The notes under the pieces were generated by a model. That model searched no databases. It saw only the letters and a list, made by a program, of their open reading frames with translations, and was not told where the DNA came from. A stretch of 51,084 nucleotides of DNA from positions 1 through 51,084 of the forward strand of contig NZ_LOIC01000018.1 of assembly GCF_001684335.1 (NCBI RefSeq). Direction: 5' to 3'. This stretch comes from Photorhabdus namnaonensis (GTDB lineage: Bacteria; Pseudomonadota; Gammaproteobacteria; Enterobacterales; Enterobacteriaceae). Position numbers and translations under genes: made by a program. Within the stretch, counting starts at the first letter, position 1. Each line of letters begins with the position of its first letter. Below are positions 8,257 to 18,397 of this stretch, piece after piece.

Positions 8257-8576
8257 AATTATTTTATTATTGCTAATACTACAGCCATAAATATTCTGTT
8301 ATAATTCGAACTATTCTCCCCCAAGACTTATTAATCCATGAAATATTGATGACCTTGCACATTATTGAAATTCCTTTATATAGCTAACCGGGTAATAAAG
8401 CTCATACATAAAGATTTTCTAAGATAAAAAATCCTATATGTTGTGGTTTAGTGTTGCTAGACTTGGTTTTTCAATGTAATTTATGCTGTATAGAAATATA
8501 AGAAGTGTGTAATAGCAAGGAATAAAAACCATCAATAACACACTGATTAAAAACAAAAATAAGTTAATTTATTGAA
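8257..8576. other. intergenic boundary between phage array and core genome
   Basis: About 320 bp, AT-rich, without an ORF I can support. It marks the junction between the fibre array and the conserved yfhL-acpS region and presumably carries the yfhL promoter. Confidence 0.4.
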
Positions 8577-8837
8577 ATGTCGTTATTAATCAAAAAAAGC
8601 TGTATTAATTGTGATATGTGTGAACCCGAATGTCCCAATCAAGCAATATCAATGGGAGATGAAATCTATGAAATCGACTCTGACCGTTGCACTGAATGCA
8701 TCGGTCATTATGATGCGCCAACCTGCCAATCAGTCTGTCCGATAACTAATACCATTATCACCGATCCAGACCGACAAGAGACAGAAGAGCAATTGTGGGA
8801 TAAATTTGTATTACTGCATCATGCAGATAAAATCTAA
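8577..8837 (+). CDS. yfhL: YfhL-type 2[4Fe-4S] ferredoxin
   Basis: An 86-aa ferredoxin with two cluster-binding motifs. The first is CINCDMCEPECPN at residues 9-21. The second is the longer CTECIGHYDAPTCQSVCP, with the extra loop between cysteines typical of the YfhL/Allochromatium-type ferredoxins, which have very low redox potentials. It acts as a cytoplasmic electron carrier. It is placed as in E. coli, next to and convergent with acpS, with only 2 bp between the two stop codons. The region before the ATG lacks a strong Shine-Dalgarno sequence, so translation may be modest. Confidence 0.93.
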   Translation: MSLLIKKSCINCDMCEPECPNQAISMGDEIYEIDSDRCTECIGHYDAPTCQSVCPITNTIITDPDRQETEEQLWDKFVLLHHADKI

Positions 8838-8839
8838 AA

Positions 8840-9220
8840 TCAGCGCTCAAGAATAACGGTCGCACAAGCATAACGGCGCTCATCAGCTAATGTCACATGC
8901 AAAGAGGTCGCCCCTAATTGTTGAGCCAACGCTGCGGCCGCACCATAGAGCCGCAAAATCGGTTTTCCCAGCGCATCATTGACCACTTCAAACTGGTTAA
9001 ATGCCAGCCCATTACGGATACCCGTTCCTAATGCCTTTGCTGCGGCTTCTTTTACCGCAAAGCGTTTAGCCAAAAAACGAACCGGCTTTTCATGTTGCTG
9101 ATATTGTTCCCATTCTAATTCACTGAGAATGCGTTTTGCCAAGCGCTCGCCTGAGCGCTCGACAACCCCTTCAATACGGGCAATTTCAACAATATCTGTC
9201 CCTAACCCAATAATAGCCAT
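8840..9220 (-). CDS. acpS: holo-[acyl-carrier-protein] synthase
   Basis: A 126-aa protein of the AcpS family, which moves 4'-phosphopantetheine from CoA to a serine of acyl carrier protein and so activates fatty acid synthesis. The Mg-binding aspartate is D9 in GLGTDIVEI and the glutamate is E58 in [14 protein letters not shown]. The length matches the family. The start codon shares one base with the stop of pdxJ, giving translational coupling as in other enterobacteria. In Photorhabdus, stand-alone PPTases also serve polyketide/NRPS enzymes, but this sequence is the housekeeping type. Confidence 0.97.
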   Translation of the reverse strand: MAIIGLGTDIVEIARIEGVVERSGERLAKRILSELEWEQYQQHEKPVRFLAKRFAVKEAAAKALGTGIRNGLAFNQFEVVNDALGKPILRLYGAAAALAQQLGATSLHVTLADERRYACATVILER

Positions 9221-9951
9221 TAACGGCGAGCTTTCCGCATTTGGGTTTTCATATCTGCCACCGCAGCGGTCAAACCACTGAATACCGCACGTCCAATAAT
9301 GGCATGACCAATATTCAACTCATAAATTTCTGGCAGAGCGGCAATACGTTGCACATTATGATACGTCAGCCCATGACCCGCATTAACCGTTAGACCTTTG
9401 CTCGCTGCATAAGTCGCCGCTTCTTTAATACGATGAAACTCTTTTTCCTGTTCTACTTCATTTTCTGCATCGGCATAAGCACCTGTATGAATTTCAATGA
9501 AAGGTGCGCCAACTTCACTAGCCGCATCAATTTGTCGATGTTCCGCATCAATAAATAACGAGACAAGAATACCCGCATCAGATAGACGCTTAACCGCCGC
9601 AGCAACCTTATCTTTCTGACCAATAACATCTAAGCCCCCTTCTGTTGTCACTTCCTGCCGCTTTTCAGGCACCAAACAGCAAAATTCAGGTTTAATACGA
9701 CAGGCAATATCCACCATTTCATCTGTCACGGCCATTTCAAGGTTCATCCGAGTCTGGATGGTTTTCTTCAACAATTCTACATCCCGATCGGTAATATGAC
9801 GGCGATCTTCACGCAAATGAATGGTAATACCATCGGCTCCCGCTTGTTCCGCAACAAAAGCCGCTTGAACCGGATCAGGATAATTGGTACCGCGGGCATT
9901 GCGCACGGTCGCAATATGATCGATATTAACGCCTAATAATACTTCAGCCAT
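9220..9951 (-). CDS. pdxJ: pyridoxine 5'-phosphate synthase
   Basis: This 243-aa TIM-barrel enzyme makes the last ring-forming step of vitamin B6 synthesis, condensing 1-deoxyxylulose 5-phosphate with 3-amino-2-oxopropyl phosphate. The N-terminus [18 protein letters not shown] is diagnostic. [15 protein letters not shown] and the phosphate-binding [10 protein letters not shown] near the C-terminus are also seen. It lies between recO and acpS in the conserved order recO-pdxJ-acpS and overlaps acpS by one base. The length is that of the E. coli protein. Confidence 0.97.
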   Translation of the reverse strand: MAEVLLGVNIDHIATVRNARGTNYPDPVQAAFVAEQAGADGITIHLREDRRHITDRDVELLKKTIQTRMNLEMAVTDEMVDIACRIKPEFCCLVPEKRQEVTTEGGLDVIGQKDKVAAAVKRLSDAGILVSLFIDAEHRQIDAASEVGAPFIEIHTGAYADAENEVEQEKEFHRIKEAATYAASKGLTVNAGHGLTYHNVQRIAALPEIYELNIGHAIIGRAVFSGLTAAVADMKTQMRKARR

Positions 9952-10020
9952 ATTTATCTCCTGTAGTCATATTAGAATATGACAAGTTTACACTTTCCAT
10001 CTTGAAGAGAAACAAATTCA

Positions 10021-10746
10021 TTAATTTTCTTTCTTTTCTGGCTTCTGATGTACAAACTGCCGAAATAATTCACGACTTTTTAAAGGCTTGCCACCTAGAT
10101 AAGGTTTTAATGCCATACGCGTGAAACGCTTTGCCGCCTTTAATGTCGCAGAATCAGGGAATTCACGGGTTGCCAGTGATTTTAATTCGCGCCCGGTAAA
10201 ACTGTAATGATCAACAACCAAACTGGCGATAAATCCTTTTTCTTCTCTATAACGGTAGGTCATCGTGTCGGCGACAGGTTCACCACTTCCCGCACAATGC
10301 AGATAATCAACGCCATAACCAAGATTTGCCAGCAACGCAAGTTCAAACCGACGTAATGCCTGTTCCGGTGTGTATTCACTGGCGGCAAGAACCTGCAAAC
10401 ATTGGAGATAATCAAAGAATAAAGCGGGATACGCCGTTCCTTGTTCAAGCACCCTTGACAACAATTCATTGATATATAAACCGCTGTACAGCACACTGCC
10501 GGTAAGAGGAAGGGCCAGAGAGATAGGGTCCGCATCACGCAGCGTTTTAATCGCCCCCCGCCCACTCCAACGAACCAGCAATGGGGTAAATGGCTGTAAA
10601 CAGCCTTTCAAATTGGAACGACGGCTACGCGCACCTTTTGCCAACACGCTAATCCGCCCTTCATTCTCAGTGAACAGATCCAGTAATAAACTGGTTTCAC
10701 TGTAAGGACGCCCATGAAGAACAAAAACACGTTGCCAACCGTCCAC
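10021..10746 (-). CDS. recO: DNA repair protein RecO
   Basis: The protein is 241 aa. The N-terminal OB fold starts [23 protein letters not shown], and [15 protein letters not shown] follows. A helical C-terminal domain follows, with [15 protein letters not shown]. RecO, with RecR, loads RecA onto SSB-coated gaps (RecFOR pathway) and anneals single strands. It lies 11 bp downstream of era in the rnc-era-recO operon, which is the standard arrangement. The protein is complete, with a lysine-rich tail. Confidence 0.96.
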   Translation of the reverse strand: MDGWQRVFVLHGRPYSETSLLLDLFTENEGRISVLAKGARSRRSNLKGCLQPFTPLLVRWSGRGAIKTLRDADPISLALPLTGSVLYSGLYINELLSRVLEQGTAYPALFFDYLQCLQVLAASEYTPEQALRRFELALLANLGYGVDYLHCAGSGEPVADTMTYRYREEKGFIASLVVDHYSFTGRELKSLATREFPDSATLKAAKRFTRMALKPYLGGKPLKSRELFRQFVHQKPEKKEN

Positions 10747-10757
10747 AGGAAGATGCC

Positions 10758-11666
10758 TTATTTCAAATCATCAACGTAACCCAAGCTACGTAACGCTCGC
10801 TCATCATCAGCCCAACCCGCTTTAACTTTAACCCACAGTTCTAAGTGGATTTTTACCTCAAACAGCCTTTCCATATCCTGACGGGCCTCAATACCAATGG
10901 TCTTGATTTTACTGCCTTTATTACCAATAACCATTTTCTTCTGGCCTTCACGCTCAACCAGAATTAAGCCGTGGATATTGTAACCACCGCGCTCATTCGC
11001 CACGAACTGCTCAATTTCAACCGTGACAGAATATGGCAATTCATCACCAAGAAAACGCATAAGCTTTTCTCGGATGATTTCAGAAGCCATAAACCGCTGA
11101 GAACGGTCAGTAATATAATCTTCCGGGAAATGGTGAGTCGCTTTCGGTATATATCCGCGCACAATTTTGGCAATCGTATCAACATTCATGCCTTTTTCAG
11201 CGCTCATGGGGACAACATCAAGAAAACTCATCTGTTTACTGAGAAAACCAATATGTGGCAACAAGCTGGTCTTATCGGTCACGTTATCCACTTTATTGAT
11301 AGCCAGTAAAACCGGACACCGCAGATTACGCAGTTTGTTGAGTACCATCTCGTCATCCGGGGTCCAATGAGTCCCTTCGACAACAAAAATAACCAACTCC
11401 ACATCACCGATAGAACTGCTGGCCGCCCGGTTCATCAGTCGGTTAATCGCCCGTTTTTCTTCAATATGTAATCCAGGCGTATCCACATAAATCGTCTGAT
11501 AAGCCCCTTCAGTATGGATACCCATAATACGGTGACGGGTGGTCTGAGGTTTACGAGAAGTAATAGATACTTTTTGACCTAAAAGCTGATTTAGCAACGT
11601 GGATTTTCCCACATTAGGCCGTCCAACTATTGCAACAAATCCGCAATAGGTTTCTTGTTCGCTCAT
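10758..11666 (-). CDS. era: GTPase Era
   Basis: The GTPase is 302 aa. G1 is GRPNVGKST (residues ~16-24) and G3 is [11 protein letters not shown]4 is NKVDNV, followed by a C-terminal KH domain containing [13 protein letters not shown]. Era binds the 3' end of 16S rRNA and acts in 30S ribosome maturation and cell-cycle control. The start overlaps the end of rnc by 4 bp, the usual coupling. Length and motifs match the enterobacterial protein. Confidence 0.98.
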   Translation of the reverse strand: MSEQETYCGFVAIVGRPNVGKSTLLNQLLGQKVSITSRKPQTTRHRIMGIHTEGAYQTIYVDTPGLHIEEKRAINRLMNRAASSSIGDVELVIFVVEGTHWTPDDEMVLNKLRNLRCPVLLAINKVDNVTDKTSLLPHIGFLSKQMSFLDVVPMSAEKGMNVDTIAKIVRGYIPKATHHFPEDYITDRSQRFMASEIIREKLMRFLGDELPYSVTVEIEQFVANERGGYNIHGLILVEREGQKKMVIGNKGSKIKTIGIEARQDMERLFEVKIHLELWVKVKAGWADDERALRSLGYVDDLK

Positions 11667-12343
11667 TCAAGCTCCAATTGTTTTAATGCTTGCTCAGCCG
11701 CCGCCTGTTCCGCTTTGCGACGGCTAGAGCCTGTTCCTTTAACCGGCAGTTCGATACCACTCACTTGACAGTGAATAGTAAATTCTTGGTCGTGAGCTTC
11801 ACCACGAACCATAACAACCAGATATGATGGCAGAGGCAGATGATGCCCCTGCAAATATTCCTGTAAACGGGTTTTCGGATCTTTCTGTTTGTCGCCAGGA
11901 CTGATTTCATTCAAGCGGGTTTCGTACCATCTCAGGATAATTCTTTCAATAGTCTGAATATCGCTATCAAGAAAAATCGCACCAATCAATGCTTCGACGG
12001 TATCAGCCAGTATTGATTCACGACGGTAGCCGCCGCTTTTCAGTTCCCCCGGCCCTAAACGAAGGCATTCACCTAATTCAAATTCCCTTGCTAATTCAGC
12101 CAGTGTATTACCACGCACCAATGTAGCGCGCATGCGGCTCATATCCCCCTCATCAACCCGAGGAAAACGATGATATAACGCATTGGCAATAACAAAACTC
12201 AGGATTGAGTCACCAAGGAATTCCAGCCTCTCATTATGTTTACTGCTGGCACTACGGTGAGTTAACGCTTGTATCAGCAGATCATGCTGATCAAAAGTGT
12301 ACCCCAGCTTACGCTGCAATCTGTTAATTACGATGGGATTCAT
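11663..12343 (-). CDS. rnc: ribonuclease III
   Basis: The protein is 226 aa. The catalytic domain has the signature [10 protein letters not shown] (residues ~37-46) and [13 protein letters not shown], with the acidic metal-binding residues. The C-terminal double-stranded RNA-binding domain is [12 protein letters not shown]...[18 protein letters not shown]. The enzyme cleaves dsRNA in rRNA precursors and many mRNAs. It is first in the rnc-era-recO unit and is preceded by a structured leader that is likely to be its own autoregulatory target. Confidence 0.98.
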   Translation of the reverse strand: MNPIVINRLQRKLGYTFDQHDLLIQALTHRSASSKHNERLEFLGDSILSFVIANALYHRFPRVDEGDMSRMRATLVRGNTLAELAREFELGECLRLGPGELKSGGYRRESILADTVEALIGAIFLDSDIQTIERIILRWYETRLNEISPGDKQKDPKTRLQEYLQGHHLPLPSYLVVMVRGEAHDQEFTIHCQVSGIELPVKGTGSSRRKAEQAAAEQALKQLELE

Positions 12344-12386
12344 GTGCTACCAATATCGGTCAGAATTCGTCAAATAAAAACGCACA

Positions 12387-12456
12387 CGCAACAGACCTGT
12401 TACAGAAACCCCTGACAAAACTGTTGCGTTTGCACTGGCCCCTTATAGGAGCCAGT
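12387..12456 (-). promoter_or_regulatory. rnc leader hairpins, probable RNase III autoregulation site
   Basis: In the 176-bp gap before rnc, the transcribed strand can form two stems. One is ACTGGCTCC/GGGGCCAGT. The other is a longer hairpin closed by CGCAACAG/CTGTTGCG. E. coli rnc has a stem-loop leader at this position that RNase III cleaves to lower its own mRNA. I infer the same role from position and structure; cleavage is not shown by the sequence. Confidence 0.55.
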
Positions 12457-12519
12457 CATTAAGTTTGAAAGGACATTCTACACTGTGAGTAAAATTAATG
12501 CTTCGCTAATATAAAAATA

Positions 12520-13500
12520 TTAATTAATTCCACCAATACGGCTGAAGCGAACTCCGGTAGGCCATTCCCCTTCCTGTTTTTCAAAACTCATCCAGATGGC
12601 GGAAGCGCGACCAACTAGATTCTTCTCAGGGACAAAACCCCATACACGGCTATCAGCGCTATTATCACGGTTATCACCCATCATAAAATAGTGGCCTTCG
12701 GGCACAATCCACATTCCCTCCGGCAAGCCAGGCTGACGGAAATTAGGTACCGATAGTACACCTGGAATCTCCAAAATATGGTGGGTTGCCGCGTTCAGAT
12801 TTTCAATCCGTTCACCCTGCCGCATACTGTAAGGCGGCAATGTTTCTTCAACGGGAATTTGAAAAACACCTATCTTTTTCAGACTTTCACCCTTGGAATC
12901 GACGCCATACTGCTGCATTGTCCACTCACTTGGGAATAGTGAACCGTAAGAAACCGGTAATTCTTCCTGACAATTCCCTGTGTTGCTGCAATTAGAAAAA
13001 ATACGCAGCTCTTTCTTTGCCGGATCATAAATAATTTTATCGCCCGGTAAACCAATCACCCGTTTGATGTAGTCAAAACTGGGGTCCAACGGGTATTTAA
13101 ATACGGCGACATCACCACGCTTTGGTTCGCCGGTCTTAATCAATGTTGTTTGAGTGATAGGATCTTTCAATCCGTATGAATATTTTTCCACCAGAATGAA
13201 ATCACCAATCAATAAAGTCGGCATCATGGAACCCGATGGAATCTGAAAAGGCTCATAAACAAAAGAGCGCAGAATCAGAACCACCGCTAACACAGGAAAA
13301 ATAGATGAACAAGTATCCACCCATGTTGGCTTGTTAATAGTCTCAGCCAGATGCTCCTGATCCATTGTACCTTCAGTCAACTCTTGCAATCTGGCAAGTT
13401 TTTTCTTGCGCGCTGGTGCCCATTTGAAACGATCAATACACCAAATAATGCCGGTGACTAACGTTGCCAACGTTAGGATCAGGGCAAAAGTGTTAGCCAT
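12520..13500 (-). CDS. lepB: signal peptidase I
   Basis: The protein is 326 aa. Two N-terminal membrane segments are visible (residues ~3-22 and ~64-80) with a cytoplasmic basic loop between. The catalytic serine is S91 in IPSGSMMPTL and the general-base lysine is K146 in YIKRVIGLPGD. The GDNRDNSADSR box is near the C-terminus. The enzyme removes signal peptides from exported proteins at the periplasmic face. It is 20 bp downstream of lepA, as in E. coli. Confidence 0.98.
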   Translation of the reverse strand: MANTFALILTLATLVTGIIWCIDRFKWAPARKKKLARLQELTEGTMDQEHLAETINKPTWVDTCSSIFPVLAVVLILRSFVYEPFQIPSGSMMPTLLIGDFILVEKYSYGLKDPITQTTLIKTGEPKRGDVAVFKYPLDPSFDYIKRVIGLPGDKIIYDPAKKELRIFSNCSNTGNCQEELPVSYGSLFPSEWTMQQYGVDSKGESLKKIGVFQIPVEETLPPYSMRQGERIENLNAATHHILEIPGVLSVPNFRQPGLPEGMWIVPEGHYFMMGDNRDNSADSRVWGFVPEKNLVGRASAIWMSFEKQEGEWPTGVRFSRIGGIN

Positions 13501-13520
13501 TTAGACTCCTTACAAGCTTA

Positions 13521-15317
13521 TTAATTGTCTTTACCAACATGAAGAATGGCTAAGAAAGCTTCCTGTGGTAACTCAACGTTACCCACTTGTTTCATACGTT
13601 TCTTACCCTCTTTCTGTTTCTGCAATAGCTTTTTCTTACGGCTGACGTCACCACCATAACACTTCGCCAAGACGTTTTTACGCAATTGCTTCACTGTTGA
13701 GCGAGCAATAATATGATTACCAATCGCAGCCTGAATTGCGATATCGAACTGCTGACGAGGAATAAGTTCTTTCATCTTCTCCACCAGCTCCCGGCCACGG
13801 TACTGCGCATTGCCACGGTGAGTAATCAACGCCAATGCATCAACTCGTTCACCGTTAATCAATACATCCACACGAACCATATCAGATGACTGGAAACGAG
13901 TGAAATTATAATCCAGTGAAGCATAACCGCGAGAGGTAGATTTCAATCGATCGAAGAAGTCCAAAACCACTTCTGCCATCGGTATTTCGTAAGTCAGTGC
14001 AACCTGTTTACCGTGGTAAACCATGTTGGTTTGCATCCCGCGTTTCTCAACACATAAGGTAATAACGTTCCCCAAGTACTCCTGAGGCAACAGCATATGG
14101 CACTCAGCAATGGGCTCACGCAACTCTTCAATATTATTCAGCGGTGGTAGCTTAGAGGGACTATCCACATAGACAATATCGCGGCTAGTTGTCTCCACTT
14201 CATAAACAACCGTTGGCGCCGTGGTAATAAGGTCGAGATCATATTCACGTTCCAGACGTTCTTGAATAATCTCCATATGCAACAGACCAAGGAAACCGCA
14301 GCGGAAACCAAAACCCAGTGCAGAAGAACTTTCTGGCTCATAAAATAGTGAAGCGTCATTCAGACTCAATTTACCTAATGCATCACGGAACGCTTCATAG
14401 TCATCAGAACTAACAGGGAACAGCCCTGCATAAACCTGCGGCTTCACTTTTTTAAAACCCGGAAGTGGTTTTTCCGCAGGTTGACGGGCCAATGTCAAGG
14501 TATCCCCAACGGGCGCGCCAAGAATGTCTTTAATTGCACAAACCAACCAACCCACTTCGCCACAATCTAATACATCGCGATCAACACGCTTAGGGGTGGA
14601 AATGCCAAGGCGTTCGGCGTTATACACCTGACCGGTACTCATCACCTTGATTTTATCACCCTTACGTAAAGTGCCGTTTTTAATCCGCACCAGGGAGACA
14701 ACACCAAGGTAATTATCAAACCATGAATCAATGATAAGAGCCTGTAATGGCGCGTCAGGATCACCTTCCGGCGCGGGAATCTCTTTAACCAAGCGCTCAA
14801 TGACGTCTTGTACACCGACACCCGTTTTGGCTGAACAACGCACTGCATCAGTAGCATCAATTCCGACGATATCTTCGATCTCTTCCGCTACACGCTCAGG
14901 CTCTGCCGCCGGCAAATCGATTTTGTTCAGCACAGGAACAACTTCTAGATCCATATCCAACGCGGTATAACAGTTAGCCAACGTCTGGGCTTCCACTCCC
15001 TGTCCCGCATCAACCACCAGCAATGCCCCTTCGCAGGCAGCTAATGAGCGGGAAACTTCATATGAGAAATCAACGTGCCCCGGCGTATCGATAAAGTTTA
15101 ATTGATAAAATTGCCCATCATTCGCCTTGTAATCCAAGGTAACACTTTGGGCCTTAATGGTGATACCACGCTCACGCTCAAGATCCATTGAATCCAGCAC
15201 TTGTTCTGCCATCTCACGATCTGTTAAGCCACCGCAAATTTGAATAATACGGTCAGATAACGTCGACTTACCGTGGTCAATGTGAGCAATAATGGAGAAA
15301 TTTCGTATTTGCTTCAT
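13521..15317 (-). CDS. lepA: elongation factor 4 (LepA)
   Basis: A 598-aa translational GTPase. The start is set at the ATG giving [19 protein letters not shown], which matches the family; an upstream extension of 21 codons is not conserved. G1 is [10 protein letters not shown]3 is DTPGH and G4 is NKID. The C-terminal basic domain ends [16 protein letters not shown]. LepA back-translocates or remodels stalled ribosomes and affects initiation. It heads the lepA-lepB operon; the rse genes are upstream on the same strand. Confidence 0.98.
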   Translation of the reverse strand: MKQIRNFSIIAHIDHGKSTLSDRIIQICGGLTDREMAEQVLDSMDLERERGITIKAQSVTLDYKANDGQFYQLNFIDTPGHVDFSYEVSRSLAACEGALLVVDAGQGVEAQTLANCYTALDMDLEVVPVLNKIDLPAAEPERVAEEIEDIVGIDATDAVRCSAKTGVGVQDVIERLVKEIPAPEGDPDAPLQALIIDSWFDNYLGVVSLVRIKNGTLRKGDKIKVMSTGQVYNAERLGISTPKRVDRDVLDCGEVGWLVCAIKDILGAPVGDTLTLARQPAEKPLPGFKKVKPQVYAGLFPVSSDDYEAFRDALGKLSLNDASLFYEPESSSALGFGFRCGFLGLLHMEIIQERLEREYDLDLITTAPTVVYEVETTSRDIVYVDSPSKLPPLNNIEELREPIAECHMLLPQEYLGNVITLCVEKRGMQTNMVYHGKQVALTYEIPMAEVVLDFFDRLKSTSRGYASLDYNFTRFQSSDMVRVDVLINGERVDALALITHRGNAQYRGRELVEKMKELIPRQQFDIAIQAAIGNHIIARSTVKQLRKNVLAKCYGGDVSRKKKLLQKQKEGKKRMKQVGNVELPQEAFLAILHVGKDN

Positions 15318-15509
15318 TATAAATATTTTTCTGCCTTGATATTTCTGAATCATTCGCCTAATGGACACACAGAGGGACATAAAGCGACAGTTATTAGGTC
15401 GGCCACCGGCCTGAAAGGCTGTATTCTACATGCCAAATCTACGAAAACCTAGTCATGCCTGCGGCTTTAAGATGTGAATTGTTAAATGTCTTAGATGATG
15501 AAAATAGAT

Positions 15510-15974
15510 TTATTCCCGCTGCTGAATGTGAATGGCATCAGGAGGCAAGCCGATTTGTAAAACGACAGGTTGATATTCCTGGCGATTATCCCAGTAAGCA
15601 GCGATTCTGCGGGCAAAGAAGAATCCTAACGCGCCGCCTAAAACACCGCCACAAAACACCCACAATTGATTGGTCACCCATAACTGAAAAAGCGCACCAC
15701 CAAGGAATAACCCAATAAGCGGAGTCAGATAAACCAGCAACGCCGAACGCAGCAAGCTCCCTTCAGGGATACCAACTTCCACTTTTTGCCCCGGTTGCAA
15801 TGGCTGTGAAATCTCCAGTTCAAGCTGATGTATGCCATCAGACCCTAATTTATTGAGTAAATAAGAACCACACGTCGCTCTCACCTGACAACTGCCACAG
15901 CCAGAAGAGGAACCATAACGTAATAATGCCCGCCCCTGTTGCCAGTGAATCACTGTCGCCCACTCTTTGACCAT
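15510..15974 (-). CDS. rseC: SoxR-reducing system / sigma-E regulator RseC
   Basis: A 154-aa inner-membrane protein. The N-terminal cysteine cluster GCGSCQVRATCG lies at residues ~26-37. Two membrane helices follow, around residues 77-97 and 103-122. RseC takes part in reducing the SoxR iron-sulfur cluster together with Rsx/Rnf and mildly affects sigma-E. Its start codon touches the stop of rseB, the fourth gene of the rpoE-rseABC operon. Confidence 0.95.
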   Translation of the reverse strand: MVKEWATVIHWQQGRALLRYGSSSGCGSCQVRATCGSYLLNKLGSDGIHQLELEISQPLQPGQKVEVGIPEGSLLRSALLVYLTPLIGLFLGGALFQLWVTNQLWVFCGGVLGGALGFFFARRIAAYWDNRQEYQPVVLQIGLPPDAIHIQQRE

Positions 15975-16930
15975 CAGTCAGCTCCTATAAATGCGACGCC
16001 AGCGGCGATACGCTTGGCGGTTGCCAATGGTAGTTCACCAATAATTGTCACCTCATTTGCTCCACGTATCACACTATAAATCGTTCGAGGCCCGCCACGG
16101 AGAGGATACTCCAACTTACCGGTTTTATTAGCGTTAGTCACATTCACAGAAAAGCTGAATAAGCCATCGCTAAACATAATGGATTCAAGTGAGCCACTAT
16201 TTGACAATTTACGACGATTACGTGAAACCTCAACGAAACCAGCCGGCAATTTACCCACTTTCCAATTAAATACGACCTTCTCTGACGGTGGAATGACCAG
16301 CATTGGCGGCATATTTAAGCGAGTAATCACACTCATTGCATCATTGATGCCCCCACCAATGGTAGAAGAAACCACCCTAAATTGTTCAAGCGCCTCACTA
16401 TCACGATCAAGTAAATCAATACGTAATGGTAAATGAGTCTCTTCGTCGATTAGTAAAATATAATTATAACGCACTTCATCTTTTGAGGTGATACGTACAA
16501 CCCTACAGGGCCTATCACCGATATGGGTACGACCAGCATCAATAAAATTGTAGTATTTTTTCAACTGATTGAAGTCAGCAAAAATGACGGCTGGTAAATA
16601 ATCAATAATATGATTACCGCTAAGACTGAAAGCATCCAATCCGGGTTCAAAATAACTGATCTCATTACCACGCTGGACAATCTCCCGACGAGAACCATCC
16701 ATCTGCATAATCTGAGCAATTGGAATACCACCGATAACAGCGTGGCGATAACGAACTGAGACGATAGCCTGTTGGTTGAGATTTATAAAAGCAAGCTCGT
16801 AAGTCAGAGACTGAGTAGCATTACCCATCTCCTGCAACAAAACCTCAGCGCCGCTAAGCTGCGCCGAGGCTTGTAAAGGAGCAAACAGACAGCCCGCTAG
16901 CAAACAGACGGAAAACCAAATACGTTTCAT
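15974..16930 (-). CDS. rseB: sigma-E regulatory protein RseB
   Basis: A 318-aa periplasmic protein with a clear signal peptide cleaved near ASAQ (residue ~23). RseB binds the periplasmic part of RseA, protects it from DegS, and senses mislocalised LPS or lipoproteins. The MucB/RseB fold is recognisable (LLQEMGNATQSLTYELAFI, ISYFEPGLDAFSL, and a C-terminal ADFNQL...FSFSVNV region). It lies 5 bp downstream of rseA. Confidence 0.95.
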   Translation of the reverse strand: MKRIWFSVCLLAGCLFAPLQASAQLSGAEVLLQEMGNATQSLTYELAFINLNQQAIVSVRYRHAVIGGIPIAQIMQMDGSRREIVQRGNEISYFEPGLDAFSLSGNHIIDYLPAVIFADFNQLKKYYNFIDAGRTHIGDRPCRVVRITSKDEVRYNYILLIDEETHLPLRIDLLDRDSEALEQFRVVSSTIGGGINDAMSVITRLNMPPMLVIPPSEKVVFNWKVGKLPAGFVEVSRNRRKLSNSGSLESIMFSDGLFSFSVNVTNANKTGKLEYPLRGGPRTIYSVIRGANEVTIIGELPLATAKRIAAGVAFIGAD

Positions 16931-16935
16931 TACTG

Positions 16936-17586
16936 CTATTGTGTTCCCAAAGATTGCGTCCCGGGAACTGGAATAGCAACCTGTGGTGAAATTCCCCGTT
17001 CATCATTTTGCTTAAAATGCACACGGCGATCGAGTTCATATTGTTGCAGCATGATGTTAATACGTTTATTACGTTCCTGCATTTGAATGCGCTGATCATT
17101 GCCAAACAGATCATCACCGGAAGGCACTCCCAAACTCACCGGAGAAGCCGATCCCATCATTGGCAAAGTGTTAAATGCGGGCGTATCGGATTGATATTCA
17201 AGATCCTCAGCACTATGACTGTTGTACTGCTGTACACCAACCAATACTGCCAGCGAAACACAGGCTGCGACACTCACTTGAACCATTTGACTCACCCAAG
17301 GGCGAAACTTTTGCCAGAACGGCATTTTTTGCCAGCTCTCTGGTTGAGGTTGAGATTCAGGAATAGCCCCAGCAATAGAATGAACTGGCTCTTTTTCAAG
17401 AGCCAATGCAACCCGACTGGCAATATCCAGATGCAATACTTCTGCCACATCACCGCGCAATGTGTCACGGATCAAGTGGTAATTTTCCCAGCGTTTCTGC
17501 ATTACAGAATCTTTAGACAAAATACTAACGACTTCACTATCAAGAGTTTCGCCATCCATCAATGCGGAAAGTTTTTCTCTTTGCAT
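16936..17586 (-). CDS. rseA: anti-sigma-E factor RseA
   Basis: The protein is 216 aa. The N-terminal cytoplasmic part starts MQREKLSALMDGE and binds and sequesters RpoE. One membrane helix (residues ~97-115, VQVSVAACVSLAVLVGV) leads to a periplasmic tail that RseB binds. DegS and RseP cleave it on outer-membrane stress. It sits 39 bp downstream of rpoE, giving co-expression of the sigma factor with its inhibitor. Confidence 0.96.
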   Translation of the reverse strand: MQREKLSALMDGETLDSEVVSILSKDSVMQKRWENYHLIRDTLRGDVAEVLHLDIASRVALALEKEPVHSIAGAIPESQPQPESWQKMPFWQKFRPWVSQMVQVSVAACVSLAVLVGVQQYNSHSAEDLEYQSDTPAFNTLPMMGSASPVSLGVPSGDDLFGNDQRIQMQERNKRINIMLQQYELDRRVHFKQNDERGISPQVAIPVPGTQSLGTQ

Positions 17587-17625
17587 GTCAAAGTACCCTT
17601 CAGTATTGTTCCACTATTTTTAATT

Positions 17626-18195
17626 TTAAATCAGTGGTTGAATGTTATCATCAATGGCTTCCCTTGCACGGAAGATGCGGGAACGAACCGTACCTACCGG
17701 ACAATTCATAATGGTAGCTATTTCTTCATAGCTTAACCCATCTAATTCCCTCAGCGTTATTGCTATTCGCAAATCTTCGGGAAGAGATTCAATGGTGCGG
17801 AAAACCACCTGCCTCAATTCTTCTGACAACATTAAGTTCTCAGGGTTCGAAATTTCTTTTAATCCATTCGAAATTTCATAATTTTCTGCGTCACTGGCAT
17901 CCAAATCACTGGACGGCGGACGGCGCCCTTGAGCGGTCAGATAATTCTTCGCAGTATTTACTGCTATACGATACAACCAAGTATAAAAAGCACTATCACC
18001 ACGAAATGAAGCCAATGCCCGATAGGCTTTAATAAATGTTTCCTGAGCAACGTCAGGAACATCACCCTGCGGAATATAGCGGGATAAAAGACTCGCTACT
18101 TTATGCTGATATCTGACTACCAGTAGGTTAAACGCCTTTTGGTCACCTGTCTGCACTCGCTCAACCAGCATTTGATCCGTTAACTGCTCGCTCAT
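17626..18195 (-). CDS. rpoE: RNA polymerase sigma-E factor
   Basis: A 189-aa extracytoplasmic-function sigma factor. Region 2 contains DVAQETFIKAYRAL...DSAFYTWLYRIAVNTAKNYL. Region 4 contains LDGLSYEEIATIMNCPVGTVRSRIFRAREAI, the helix-turn-helix that reads the -35 element. It directs the envelope stress response (outer-membrane protein folding, LPS). It is first in rpoE-rseABC and has a sigma-E-type promoter upstream, so it is autoregulated. It is divergent from nadB, the same neighbour as in E. coli. Confidence 0.98.
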   Translation of the reverse strand: MSEQLTDQMLVERVQTGDQKAFNLLVVRYQHKVASLLSRYIPQGDVPDVAQETFIKAYRALASFRGDSAFYTWLYRIAVNTAKNYLTAQGRRPPSSDLDASDAENYEISNGLKEISNPENLMLSEELRQVVFRTIESLPEDLRIAITLRELDGLSYEEIATIMNCPVGTVRSRIFRAREAIDDNIQPLI

Positions 18196-18278
18196 CCGAG
18201 GTTAAATCTCCCGAAGCAAAGCTCCACATTGATATTTACTGAACTAACCATGATGTCCTATTCCCAAGCAAGCATGGC

Positions 18279-18306
18279 TTTGAGTAATAAAATTCTGCGA
18301 AGTTCA
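18279..18306 (-). promoter_or_regulatory. sigma-E promoter of rpoE
   Basis: On the minus strand, TGAACTT is followed by a 16-base spacer and TCAAA. This matches the sigma-E consensus (GGAACTT-N16-TCNAA). It lies about 85 bp before the rpoE ATG, consistent with the known autoregulated rpoE promoter. Confidence 0.8.
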
Positions 18307-18397
18307 ATTTCCGCCATCATTTTGTTGCAATCATCGCCTTTCTCATATCTGATAGGCTAACATGATTTTTACCCATCTTCTTCATACATCATCAATT

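Noticed and set aside
13521-15380. Longer start for lepA at 15380
   Set aside because: The 21 extra residues are absent from the family; the ATG at 15317 gives the conserved [16 protein letters not shown] start.
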